Shown here piece after piece: positions 46,110 to 55,086 of a stretch of 62,651 nt of DNA. The notes beneath the pieces were generated by a model. It saw only the letters and a list, made by a program, of their open reading frames with translations, searched no databases and was not told the DNA's origin. This DNA comes from Planctomycetota bacterium (lineage in GTDB: Bacteria; Planctomycetota; Phycisphaerae; Sedimentisphaerales; Anaerobacaceae), in NCBI GenBank assembly GCA_019456195.1, contig VRUK01000019.1:1-62651 (forward strand), in the 5' to 3' direction. A program made the translations under genes and the position numbers. How positions within the stretch are numbered: the first letter of the stretch is position 1; each line of letters starts with the position of its first letter.

Positions 46110-48128
46110 ATGAAAATTTCACTGAATTGGTTAAGTGATTATATCGAAACCGGCCTTGGTGCCGACCAAATTGCTGAGATATTGAGCGACATGGGATTTC
46201 CTTGTGAGGGGATAGAACATCTTGATAACGATGTTGTTATCGATGTTGAAGTAACCAGTAATCGCGGCGACTGTCTGGGTCATATAGGTGTTGCTCGTGA
46301 GTTGGCCGCTGCGACCGGCAAAAAACTGAAAATATCGGATATTGAGCTGGATGAGCTGGACAAAGATGTTACGGAATTTGCCGGTGTCGAAATTGCCGAG
46401 CCGGATTTGTGTGGCCGATATACCGCCCGGATTATTGACGGTGTTAAAGTGGCTCAATCTCCGGAATGGCTAAAGAAACGGCTTGAAGCCATTGGGGTGC
46501 GAAGTGTCAATAATGTTGTCGATGCAACCAACTACGCGATGATGGAAACCGCCCAGCCGCCGCACGCCTTCGATTATGCAAAGATTAACGATGGTAAAAT
46601 AATAGTCAGAAAAGCCCGCCCCGGCGAACGTTTAACCAGTATCGATGGCTCGCAGTGCGATCTTAATACTGATATGGTGGTTATCGCCGATACGCAGGGG
46701 CCTGTGGCAATAGCCGGCGTTATGGGCGGACTCGATTCCGAGGTTAGCGAAACAACCACCACAATCCTTCTCGAAGATGCCCATTTTGACCCGGTTAGCG
46801 TGCGCACAACATCTCGTTCACTTACCTTGCCTTCGGAGGCCGCATTTCGATTTGAACGAAACGTCGATATCGAGATGGTGGACTGGGCCTCAAAACGTAC
46901 TGCACAACTGATAACTCAGTTAGCGGGCGGAAAAGCGGCGAAGGGCGTGGTTGATATTTATCCGAAAAGACCGGAAAAGAAAGAGGTAACACTCCGGCTT
47001 TCACGCTTAAATAAGTTGCTTGGTATCGAGATCCCTTGTGAAGAGGTGTTGAGAATTCTCTCTGCTTTAAATTTCAAGCCCCAAAGCAAGGAAGGTGTGA
47101 TACTATGCTCGGTACCTTCGTGGCGCAGTGATGTTTATCGTGAAGTTGATTTAATTGAAGAAGTTGCCCGTGTTTACGGCTACAGCAAAGTACCGACAGA
47201 GCGAAGAATCAAAATAGAAGTCGTACCGGTCGATACCCGTCAGAAGCTGATTGAGTCCCTTGGAACGTATCTTAACGGGTGCGGCTTTTATGAAACGATA
47301 AATGTTGACTTTGTTGATAATTTTGTTGCCGAACTCTTCTCAAAGGATGATGTGAAAGAACATCTGGCGGTAAAAGATGTATCCAGGAAAAGCGCAAATA
47401 TTCTTCGCCAGACTCTTATTGGTTCTTTGCTGGGTGTTTTGAAAACAAATCTTAACGCCGGGAATATGTCGTGCAAAATATTTGAGATTGCCGATACCTT
47501 TGTTCCGAACCATGAGCAGGGCGATGGACTGCCGATTCAAAAGACTAAACTCGCCCTTGTTTGTGACAGTGATTTTCGAGATATGCGTGGTGCGATTGAA
47601 GGACTCATAAGAAATATCGATAGAGAGGCAAAAATTAATTTTAATCCTGCCGAGCTTATCTGGGCCCAGACCGGTGCTAAAATAATTGTGAACTCTCGAA
47701 CAATAGGGACCGCGGGGATTGTTTCGAAAGCGGTGAAAGATAAATATGATTTCAAAGACATCTTACCCTGCGCAGTAGAGTTGGAGTATGAGCAGCTTTC
47801 AGCTTTGCAAAGTGGTGCAATAGAAGTCAAGCCACTGCCAAGATATCCGGCAATACAGCGCGACCTTTCCATTATCGTCGATGATAATATCCGCTGGGCT
47901 GATATTATCGAGGCGGTCAACAACAAAGCAACCGTTGAACTTGAGAACGTTCAATTTGTTGGCATATACCAGGGCAAGGGTATTCCATCCGGCAAAAAAA
48001 GTGTCACTTTTTCACTGCGATATAGAGATGAAGACGGCACATTAACGCACCAGAGAGTTGACGGCTTTGAGACTGATATCGTGGAAAGCCTCACTAAGTC
48101 TGTTGGGGCTGTACTGCGAACGGCATAA
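46110..48128 (+). CDS. pheT: phenylalanyl-tRNA synthetase beta subunit
   Basis: Start at ATG 46110 (MKISLNWLSDYI) by family comparison; the open frame begins slightly earlier at a TTG. The protein has 672 aa: B1 region, B3/B4 editing domain (HAFDYAKI near 152), B5 domain, catalytic-core-like domain and the C-terminal ferredoxin-fold anticodon-binding domain (about 574-672, 'LPRYPAIQRDLSIIVDD'). The usual bacterial N-terminal EMAP/OB tRNA-binding domain (about 110-150 aa in roughly 800-aa PheT) is missing, giving the short form. pheS is not in the window. Confidence 0.93.
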   Translation: MKISLNWLSDYIETGLGADQIAEILSDMGFPCEGIEHLDNDVVIDVEVTSNRGDCLGHIGVARELAAATGKKLKISDIELDELDKDVTEFAGVEIAEPDLCGRYTARIIDGVKVAQSPEWLKKRLEAIGVRSVNNVVDATNYAMMETAQPPHAFDYAKINDGKIIVRKARPGERLTSIDGSQCDLNTDMVVIADTQGPVAIAGVMGGLDSEVSETTTTILLEDAHFDPVSVRTTSRSLTLPSEAAFRFERNVDIEMVDWASKRTAQLITQLAGGKAAKGVVDIYPKRPEKKEVTLRLSRLNKLLGIEIPCEEVLRILSALNFKPQSKEGVILCSVPSWRSDVYREVDLIEEVARVYGYSKVPTERRIKIEVVPVDTRQKLIESLGTYLNGCGFYETINVDFVDNFVAELFSKDDVKEHLAVKDVSRKSANILRQTLIGSLLGVLKTNLNAGNMSCKIFEIADTFVPNHEQGDGLPIQKTKLALVCDSDFRDMRGAIEGLIRNIDREAKINFNPAELIWAQTGAKIIVNSRTIGTAGIVSKAVKDKYDFKDILPCAVELEYEQLSALQSGAIEVKPLPRYPAIQRDLSIIVDDNIRWADIIEAVNNKATVELENVQFVGIYQGKGIPSGKKSVTFSLRYRDEDGTLTHQRVDGFETDIVESLTKSVGAVLRTA

Positions 48129-48348
48129 GGATATTAACGCCGACAGTAAAAAAATAAGCTCTAAAATCTTAGCATCATATAAATGTTCTGGTCTGTAATT
48201 TGTCGATTTGGGTGCAAAAACAGCAGAGATAAAAATATGTTTTTTGAGTTTGACTTTAGCTTCAGAAAAAATAGTTAAAAAGCCGAAAAACAAGTAAAGA
48301 GAAAAGCAGAAGATTTAAGTTGTTCGTTTGAATTTTATTGGTATTTTA

Positions 48349-48377
48349 TTGACTTTTAGTTTTTGATTTGGTATAAA
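48349..48377 (+). promoter_or_regulatory. near-consensus promoter of the 6S RNA gene
   Basis: TTGACT (48349-48354), exactly 17 bp, TATAAA (48372-48377). Expected transcription start is about 48382-48386, coinciding with the start of the terminal stem of the predicted 6S RNA. Confidence 0.8.
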
Positions 48378-48381
48378 AGAT

Positions 48382-48592
48382 TGTTGCGGGCTAACCCCTG
48401 CGGTGTTCGTATAGGAAGTATGTGTTTGAAAGAACCGATACCCGTACTCAGGGAAATCAGGTCTTGATGGATCGGAAAAGCCTACTCGATAGGACTTTCG
48501 GACACAAGTAACGATTGCCCACTTGGCAGTAAAGGGTTCTTTTCGAACGCTTTCTTACGGCACCTGTGGAGGAGTGTTACGCAACACAGATA
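48382..48592 (+). ncRNA. ssrS: 6S RNA
   Basis: About 210 nt, bounded by a strong promoter and an intrinsic terminator with no ORF. Closing stem GTTGCG (48383-48388) with CGCAAC (48581-48586). The 5' box CCCCTGCGGTGTTCG and the 3' box TTACGGCACCTGTGGAGG are characteristic of 6S RNA. Inner pairing GAAAGAACC (48428-48436) with GGTTCTTTTTC (48535-48545), and CCGAT (48435-48439) with ATCGG (48471-48475), form the long rod flanking a central region. 6S RNA mimics an open promoter and binds housekeeping RNA polymerase holoenzyme in stationary phase. Recognition is by pattern, not by a covariance search. Confidence 0.75.
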
Positions 48593-48620
48593 AAAGGCCT
48601 GTTTTTTCAGGCCTTTTTTA
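48593..48620 (+). terminator. intrinsic terminator of the 6S RNA gene
   Basis: AAAAGGCCTG (48593-48602), loop TTTTTT, CAGGCCTTTT (48609-48618), then more T residues. Perfect 10-bp stem. Confidence 0.93.
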
Positions 48621-48803
48621 TTTTTTTGCATTAAGATAAAGTCATATCGGACGTTCCTAACTCGCCAAACTTGTCATTGCTTTGTTTTTAGGGTAAAGAC
48701 AATCAGTAGATTGGTCGATTAAAATCAAAGGGTAACTAATGGAGAATCCCTATTTTTTTAATTTGTTAAGATATGTAAAACAAAAGACTTACATTCTGGA
48801 GAG

Positions 48804-51413
48804 ATGAAAATGCCATGTGTCCGTAGCTTCACAGTATTGCCGGCTTTGCCTGAGGCCTTGAAGGATCTCGAGGTTATTGCTAAGAATATGTTTTGGTCGT
48901 GGAATCCTGAGTATGTAGAACTGTTCAAGCGTATTGACAGCAATTTATGGTTGGATTCTGGTCATAATCCCGTAAAAATGCTTGGGAGTATTACACAGGA
49001 AAAATTGGATGAACTGACCGAAAATCAGGGATTTTTGGCTCATTTGCAAAGTTCTGCCGAAAAGTTCAAATTATATCTTAAAAGAAAGACCTGGTATGAT
49101 CAGACCTGTTCGAAATCCGTTAAGCCAATCATTGCCTATTTTAGTGCAGAGTTTGGTCTTCATGAATCTTTGCCTATCTATGCGGGTGGTTTGGGCATAC
49201 TGGCTGGCGATCATCTTAAAAGTGCTTCTGACCTCGGCGTTCCTTTGGTTGGTGTCGGCTTGTTATATCAGAAGGGTTATTTCCGCCAGTGTTTGAGCAT
49301 CAATGGTGAGCAATGGGAGGAGTATGTCGAGAATGATTTTTATAGTATGCCGATAGAGCTTGTTCGTAAAGAAGATGGTCTGCCCTTAACAATCAGTGTT
49401 GATTATCCGGGCAGATGTGTTTTGGCACAAGTATGGTGTGTGTCGGTTGGCAGGGTGAAATTATATCTGATGGATACTAACATACCTGAAAATTCCACGG
49501 GCGACCGTATGATTACAAGCAGTCTTTATGGTGGCGACCGCGAATTGCGAATTCGCCAGGAGATTATGTTGGGAATTGGCGGCTTAAAAGCACTGTTTGC
49601 AATGGATATTAAGCCAACCGTCTGCCATATGAATGAAGGGCACGCTGCTTTTATGGCATTAGAACGAATCCGTGAAATAAAAAGTACCCAAAATATTACT
49701 TTTAATGAGGCCGTTGAAGCAACAAGAGCGGGCAACGTATTTACGATGCATACGCCTGTCAAAGCGGGGCTCGATGAATTTAATGTAGAGTTGATGGAAA
49801 AATATTTTGGCGATTATTTCCCCACCCTTGATATCGATAGGAAACAATTTTTATCATTGGGAAGGATTCTGCCCGACGATGATGGCGAAACGTTCAAAAT
49901 GACAGTCCTGGCCTTACGATTGAGTGGCTTTGCAAATGGAGTAAGTAAATTGCATAGTGAAATATCACGCGGGATATGGGGTAGCATTTGGCCGGGGCTT
50001 CCTCTCAATGAAGTGCCCATAATACCGATTACTAATGGTATCCACATTAAAAACTGGTTATCAGATGAAATGAATTCTTTGTATCAAAGATATCTTGGGC
50101 CGAACTGGGATGACGAAGCTATGAATAAGCAACTCTGGAATAATGTCGAACAAATTCCGGATGGTGAATTCTGGCAAATACATCAGCGATGTAAAGAGCA
50201 GTTGATTGTTTTTGCACGTAACCGACTTAAAACTCAGATGGAACGAAGAGGTACTTACCACAGTGAAATAAACCACGCCGAAGAGGTCCTTGATCCCGAG
50301 ATACTTACTATCGGTTTTGCCAGAAGATTTGCAGGCTATAAAAGAGGGAATCTGCTTCTTAGAGACCCGGAGCGGCTTGTCAAAATGTTAACCGATCCGG
50401 AAAGGCCAGTACAGGTTATATTTGCTGGCAAGGCTCACCCGAAGGATTCGGAAGGTAAGGACATTATAAAGCACATTATTCAATTTGCGGAACAATACAA
50501 TGTTAAACGGCGCCTGGTATTTTTGGAAAACTATGATATCGATATGGCAAGAATCCTGCTTCGCGGCGTTGATCTGTGGCTTAACAATCCGCGAAGACCG
50601 TTGGAAGCCAGCGGCACAAGCGGCATGAAAGCAGCGGTAAACGGTGCGTTGAATATGAGTACTTTAGATGGCTGGTGGTGCGAAGGATATAAGCCTGAAG
50701 GAGGCTGGACCATCGGAGCAGGCCAGAGCTATGAGGATGGTAATTATCAGGATGCGGTAGAGTCGCAGGCCATCTATGATGTTTTAGAAAATGAGGTTAT
50801 CCCACTGTTTTACACACGCTCTACTGATAAATTGCCGCGGGCCTGGATAAGCAGGGTAAAAAATTCTATAAAGTGGATAGCGCCGCAGTTCAACACTCAC
50901 AGGATGGTTGCTGATTATACACGAAGGTTCTACAATCCTGCTATGGCTAAATACAATTATCTAACTGAAACAGATTGCAACAAAGCCAGGGAATTTTCAA
51001 AGTGGAAGGCCGAGATAAACGAAGCCTGGCATGAGTTTGCTGTGAAAGATGTCATAATGGAAGTCCGTAACGGTGACGGTAACAAAAAACTGAATCTCAA
51101 ACAGTCACAGTTAAAAGTTGGCTCAAAATTGTCCGTCAGGACTTTGGTTAAACTCGGGAAAATTGACCCGAAAGATATTTCAGTCGAGCTTTATTATGGT
51201 CCGGTCGATGCATGGGGAAATATCAGGCATGGTTCGGCTATCAGAATGGATTACGAAGAGCCTGCCGGGTCGCAGGAAGAGCATTGGTTTGCCGGCTCGA
51301 TGTCCTGCAAAAACGCAGGTCAACATGGAGTGGCTGTAAGAGTGCTGCCTATGCATAACGACCTTGTTAATCCTTATGAAATGGGCCTGATTCTGTGGGA
51401 ATCAACGAATTAG
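48804..51413 (+). CDS. glgP: alpha-glucan (glycogen/maltodextrin) phosphorylase
   Basis: Releases glucose-1-phosphate from alpha-1,4-glucans. The 869 aa protein belongs to the shorter archaeal/Thermotoga-type phosphorylases, with an N-terminal DUF3417-like region (FWSWNPEYVELFKRID) and GT-B catalytic core. The PLP lysine motif is GTSGMKAAVNG (about 604-614), and 'RRFAGYKRGNLL'-like phosphate-contact and 'EASGTSG' segments are present. ATG 48810 is better spaced from the SD (GGAG) than ATG 48804 and may be the real start. Downstream an EIIA-type regulator is encoded convergently. Confidence 0.92.
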   Translation: MKMPCVRSFTVLPALPEALKDLEVIAKNMFWSWNPEYVELFKRIDSNLWLDSGHNPVKMLGSITQEKLDELTENQGFLAHLQSSAEKFKLYLKRKTWYDQTCSKSVKPIIAYFSAEFGLHESLPIYAGGLGILAGDHLKSASDLGVPLVGVGLLYQKGYFRQCLSINGEQWEEYVENDFYSMPIELVRKEDGLPLTISVDYPGRCVLAQVWCVSVGRVKLYLMDTNIPENSTGDRMITSSLYGGDRELRIRQEIMLGIGGLKALFAMDIKPTVCHMNEGHAAFMALERIREIKSTQNITFNEAVEATRAGNVFTMHTPVKAGLDEFNVELMEKYFGDYFPTLDIDRKQFLSLGRILPDDDGETFKMTVLALRLSGFANGVSKLHSEISRGIWGSIWPGLPLNEVPIIPITNGIHIKNWLSDEMNSLYQRYLGPNWDDEAMNKQLWNNVEQIPDGEFWQIHQRCKEQLIVFARNRLKTQMERRGTYHSEINHAEEVLDPEILTIGFARRFAGYKRGNLLLRDPERLVKMLTDPERPVQVIFAGKAHPKDSEGKDIIKHIIQFAEQYNVKRRLVFLENYDIDMARILLRGVDLWLNNPRRPLEASGTSGMKAAVNGALNMSTLDGWWCEGYKPEGGWTIGAGQSYEDGNYQDAVESQAIYDVLENEVIPLFYTRSTDKLPRAWISRVKNSIKWIAPQFNTHRMVADYTRRFYNPAMAKYNYLTETDCNKAREFSKWKAEINEAWHEFAVKDVIMEVRNGDGNKKLNLKQSQLKVGSKLSVRTLVKLGKIDPKDISVELYYGPVDAWGNIRHGSAIRMDYEEPAGSQEEHWFAGSMSCKNAGQHGVAVRVLPMHNDLVNPYEMGLILWESTN

Positions 51414-51425
51414 TCAAATGTTAGT

Positions 51426-51451
51426 AATGCACCAATCGTAATTGGTGTATT
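51426..51451. terminator. hairpin between convergent glgP and ptsN-like gene
   Basis: AATGCACCAAT (51426-51436) pairs along 11 bp (one G-T) with ATTGGTGTATT (51441-51451) around a 4-nt loop. The T-run is short, but the position between convergent genes supports termination on both strands. Confidence 0.7.
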
Positions 51452-51473
51452 AAACACTGCCGGCGGACGGCTT

Positions 51474-51929
51474 TTAGTTGTCAATTTCGTTCAGCAGTTT
51501 ATAAACCTCATCAGCGGAGACGGCTTGTTCAAGCTTTTGTTTGAATTCCTCGTTCAGCATCAATTTGCTTATGGCGGCCAATGCCTGAATATGCGGGCCG
51601 GTCTGGTTAGCAGGGGAGACCAAAAAAATGAGAATTTTCACTGGTTTTCCGTCAACGCTGTCAAATTCGATTGGTTCGCGGGCGATACCAATCGCCATAA
51701 TGAGTTCCTTAACGGCATTGCATTTGCCGTGAGGAATGGCTATTCCAGCTCCTATTCCAGTGCTCCGTGTTCGTTCGCGTGTCAGAACGGCATCCAGAGC
51801 CACATCTCTGTCTGAAAATAATCCGTTAGAATCGAGTAAATCAATAAGTTCGGTTATTACGGCTTCCTTTTCACTGTTTTCGACGGGAACTTTAACGCAA
51901 TTCGGGTGCAATATTTGTGTCAGAATCAT
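51474..51929 (-). CDS. ptsN: PTS EIIA (PtsN / fructose-type) domain protein
   Basis: A 151 aa single-domain EIIA of the fructose/nitrogen type. The phosphorylatable His67 lies in GAGIAIPHGKC, with 'RERTRSTGIG' before it and 'VKILIFLVSPANQTGPHIQALAAISKL' region after. No EIIB, EIIC, HPr or EI is adjacent, so a regulatory PtsN-like role is more likely than sugar uptake. Partners would be encoded elsewhere. The symbol is assigned by domain family only. Confidence 0.85.
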   Translation of the reverse strand: MILTQILHPNCVKVPVENSEKEAVITELIDLLDSNGLFSDRDVALDAVLTRERTRSTGIGAGIAIPHGKCNAVKELIMAIGIAREPIEFDSVDGKPVKILIFLVSPANQTGPHIQALAAISKLMLNEEFKQKLEQAVSADEVYKLLNEIDN

Positions 51930-52914
51930 ATCAGTTAATGTCCAGCATACTTCGTTCCAATTCGTTAGAAACTCGCCAATATATCTGATTATCGGTGCAA
52001 TTACAATAGACCTGTTGAAATAACCATCGTTTCGTTTGAAATTGGCACCCTTGAGAATGGTAAATCCTTTCGATTGATTATTGGGTTTGAATTGGGTTTG
52101 TTTTTGGCTTTATTGGCTTTGAATTGGCTTTGTTTTTGCACCCCCGCCAAGCGTTAAAATTTGCATATCTCATTGTTATGAAAGTGTTTATGTTCATTTT
52201 GTCATTTCTGAAATTGGGTTTGTTTTGCATAAAAGGGTGTATCTGGAAATATGTTATAATTGAAAGAGTGCCTAAAGTGACTAAAGTGCCTAAAGTGAGC
52301 TAAAGTTTGGTGTTTCATATCTCAAATCTCATTCCGTCCACGGAAGGCCGGATAAAATTCCATATTGGATGAGGGTAGAAAAAGACTGCCTCTATAATTA
52401 GACGAGTGTGCAGTTTTGAACCGAAAATTTGGCTATATTTTTTAGCTCTTCGATCGTAAGATGTTTTTAGGAAAGGAGATAAAAATTTTGGAAATATTTT
52501 ATTTTTGTTTTTAACAGTGAGCGTTTTTGACTGAAAACAACCTTCAGGGTGTTTTCAGTAGTCGCTGGTCGTTAGTGAATGGTATTTAGTATTTTGTATT
52601 TACTCGTTGGTATTTAGTAAAAGGTATAAACGGGGTGAGAATGTGGTTGATTTTAGGGATTTTAGGGATTTTTGGTGGTTTTTTAGAGTTTTTTGTCGAA
52701 AATTGGGCGATTTTTACAAAAAATCGACCAAAACAATCAACATCTGTTATCCCAAAAACGCCTATTATATGAATGGAAAATGGACTACTTAGCGAGTAAA
52801 TGGACTTACTAGTGTTGAAACAGAGCTTCATGTAATGAATCGTGTAAGAAATTTCTTTGAGGTGATTACTTATGAGGCGAAAAAATTGTTTTTTCAAGAA
52901 AGGAGAGGGAAAAA
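51930..52914. repeat. 985-bp gene-free AT-rich stretch with short repeats
   Basis: No convincing gene. It contains two 24-bp direct copies (GGGTTTGAATTGGGTTTG at 52083 and GGCTTTGAATTGGCTTTG at 52115, each followed by TTTTTG), a partial third near 52212, and four 9-bp-spaced CTAAAGTG units (52272-52306). It also holds one copy of a 50-bp repeat (52665-52714) whose partner lies beyond the next gene. The GGAGAGGG before 52915 is the SD of the following lipoprotein gene. Confidence 0.7.
52665..52714 (+). repeat. 50-bp direct repeat, copy 1
   Basis: Matches 53625-53674 at 44 of 50 positions without gaps, same orientation. The shared core is TTTTTTGTCGAAAATTG. Lies upstream of the 52915-53508 lipoprotein gene. 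Confidence 0.8.
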
Positions 52915-53508
52915 GTGAAAACTTGGATGAGAGGGTTATTATTAACAGTCGTAATTTTGGGAGGACTTCTATCTGGCTGCCAGAATATGCCAGCAACCTT
53001 AGAAACACTACCTAAGATAGCTCTTGCCGATCCGAATACATTTAAAGAAGGACCAGGAGCTTACCTAAAATTAGGAACATTTGACATCGGAGTAGGTTAT
53101 GCCGTTGCAGTCGATACTCATACCGGAGACGACAATGATGCAAGTGGCACATTGGTTAGTCTAAAGGGTTACCCGTTTGGTCGATGGTATGCTCCCCCAA
53201 AAGACAAAGCTATGAAGGAAGATACCAAATGGGATAAAAATGCTAATTATCAAGTTCCAAAAATGGATAAATGGCAGAACCGTTTGTCAGTGTTCTACGG
53301 TGCTTCCGCTGGAGAATTTTCTGGAGGTGGGCTGGAGAGTACTCTACACGCCGTAGGGTTGGGATTCGACATAACTCCGGAAATAGCAATTATTGCAGGA
53401 TGGTCGTTTTACGATAAAGGTGCAGATACCGACAACGGTCCACTATTTGGGATTTCTCTTAACCTTTATGCGTTCCAGAAAATATTCAAGGCAATAGGAG
53501 ATCTATAA
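52915..53508 (+). CDS. lipoprotein of unknown function
   Basis: GTG start at 52915 with a strong SD (AAGGAGAGGG). The 197 aa protein has a type II signal peptide (lipobox LLSGC, Cys about 22). The mature part has Gly-rich, strand-like segments ('LKLGTFDIGVGYAVAVDTHT', 'NRLSVFYGASAGEFSGGGLE', 'ALGLGFDITPEIAIIAGWSF'-like), suggesting a small beta-barrel or transthyretin-like surface protein. No family recognised. It is flanked on both sides by copies of a 50-bp direct repeat within a gene-poor region. Confidence 0.65.
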   Translation: MKTWMRGLLLTVVILGGLLSGCQNMPATLETLPKIALADPNTFKEGPGAYLKLGTFDIGVGYAVAVDTHTGDDNDASGTLVSLKGYPFGRWYAPPKDKAMKEDTKWDKNANYQVPKMDKWQNRLSVFYGASAGEFSGGGLESTLHAVGLGFDITPEIAIIAGWSFYDKGADTDNGPLFGISLNLYAFQKIFKAIGDL

Positions 53509-53624
53509 TGATCACGAGTTGCAATTTTGGTAATTTTGCCTTGAATGTTAATTATTATTTTTTCTTGAAAGTTGCATATCAATAGTGTAATTATTCTTTA
53601 GATTAGCTAGCAGTCGAGACATCG

Positions 53625-53674
53625 GGGATTTTGGGTTGGTTTTTAGCGTTTTTTGTCGAAAATTGCTCGATTTT
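53625..53674 (+). repeat. 50-bp direct repeat, copy 2
   Basis: Second copy of the 52665-52714 repeat, 116 bp after the lipoprotein stop. The rest of 53509-53808 shows no gene. Confidence 0.8.
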
Positions 53675-53808
53675 GTTGATTATTGGGTTTATTAGAGATG
53701 CTAATTTTTATATTTTCAAACAAAAGTCAAAAAAAACGAATAAAAAGAATTCACCGCAGATTTCGCGAGTAACGCGGATTCGGCTCCGCTCAGCCATCGC
53801 AGGGACGA

Positions 53809-55050
53809 TTATTCAAAGAGAATATCTGCGTTAGCGAGGATTTCGCCCATATTCTTATCGCTAAAGTCTCCATAGCCGCACCTTGCATTCATAAGGATCA
53901 GCTGTAATCTTTCCTTGTCTTCTTTGCTCATTTCGGGATTGGCAAAACACTTTTCCATATAGTCAATTCCACCGCCTAAGATAAAACTATCAATCAAAAG
54001 TGGCCACACATATATTAAAATAAAACGGTATTCCTCCTCTCCACTGAATTGCGCACGTTTCGTGAATGGTACAACATCCGAGATGTTAGTGTGGTCAACA
54101 TGCACCTTTTCATAATTTACTTCCCTATGCTGCACCGGGAAAAAAGGGAATCTACGTTTTGTACGTTCCTTGTTTGTTTCAAGCGCCTTATTCAGGAACT
54201 CGCAAACCTTGCTTGGTGTACTGACAATTGCCACAACATTCTGGTCGTTCTTTTTGAAAATGTTCCATTCATCGCGCGTCGGCTCAGTTCCTTTTAGCTT
54301 GGTCCAACAGCTAACGACAAAGCCTGTGAATTCGGCCGTTCCGCCGTCTACCGTTTCTGCGCAGCCTTCATCTCTGTCTCCTTTTGTGTCTTCGCCTTCG
54401 CTTGTCTCGTACAGCCTCCTGTAGTATTCAGGAGACCGAAGTACGAACGTGCTGTTTTCCGAGAATATGCTCTTACACGCCTCAATACCAACGAACCGGG
54501 CAATCTTAAATTCTGACATACAGCGATTACTCCCTTCCCTTAACGATCCAGTTAGCTCTTTGTACCTACGAGTCCGATTAAAGCCAATGGTTGCGAGTAT
54601 TGGTGGAATAAGCAATACAAGAAGTGACCAAAATAACAAGAAGACTATTAATATCAGCTCATCCGAAAGGTAAATTCCGATAGAGAACATGAGGAGCATT
54701 AAAAGTCCTCCAAGAAAGCCACCGGCTAAAGTTAGTAAGAACGAACCCGTTTGCTTACCTCTGGTGCCAACAAGATAAACACCAACGGTACTGCCAAGTC
54801 CATACAACGGGGGAAAGACGTAAGCGAATATTGTCGCGAATTTTGCCAGAACGCCTAACGCTACGAAGCCAGAGACTTCATCAACATGCAAGAAGCCAGA
54901 GAGCAAGAAGCCGGTCACACATGCGAGAGGTAATGCAACAACAAGTCCCGTTGCTGTGCCTGCTAAGATTTCGCCGGTGATTCTTCCGACACTTAGAGGC
55001 GGCTTCTGACGGTTTTGCTTTTTGTTTTCAATATTAACGGATTCAGACAT
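53809..55050 (-). CDS. four-helix membrane protein with DUF2971-like cytoplasmic domain
   Basis: The frame reaches 55065, but ATG 55050 (MSESVNIENKKQNRQKPPLS) matches the start of the neighbouring paralogue. Residues about 25-170 contain four hydrophobic segments. A soluble domain follows with 'FTGFVVSCWTKLKG', 'RDEWNIFKKNDQNVVAIVST' and later 'VVPFTKRAQFSGEEEYRFIL'. This order (FVSCW ... W..Y...AI.St ... F.KR..F..E.E.R) resembles the DUF2971-like family of uncharacterised proteins. The assignment is by eye. The function is unknown; membrane attachment of such a domain is uncommon in my experience. The gene is preceded by a truncated paralogue of its membrane part. Confidence 0.65.
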   Translation of the reverse strand: MSESVNIENKKQNRQKPPLSVGRITGEILAGTATGLVVALPLACVTGFLLSGFLHVDEVSGFVALGVLAKFATIFAYVFPPLYGLGSTVGVYLVGTRGKQTGSFLLTLAGGFLGGLLMLLMFSIGIYLSDELILIVFLLFWSLLVLLIPPILATIGFNRTRRYKELTGSLREGSNRCMSEFKIARFVGIEACKSIFSENSTFVLRSPEYYRRLYETSEGEDTKGDRDEGCAETVDGGTAEFTGFVVSCWTKLKGTEPTRDEWNIFKKNDQNVVAIVSTPSKVCEFLNKALETNKERTKRRFPFFPVQHREVNYEKVHVDHTNISDVVPFTKRAQFSGEEEYRFILIYVWPLLIDSFILGGGIDYMEKCFANPEMSKEDKERLQLILMNARCGYGDFSDKNMGEILANADILFE

Positions 55051-55086
55051 AACTTTTCCCGGCAAACCTAAATGGAAGAAAGAATT

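Noticed and set aside
45805..46113. 102-codon open frame before pheT
   Set aside because: It lies on the stem-rich element and overlaps the pheT start; low protein-like character and no ribosome binding site.
52586..53008. 140-codon frame on the minus strand
   Set aside because: AT-rich low-complexity frame antisense to the start of a lipoprotein with a good SD and lipobox.
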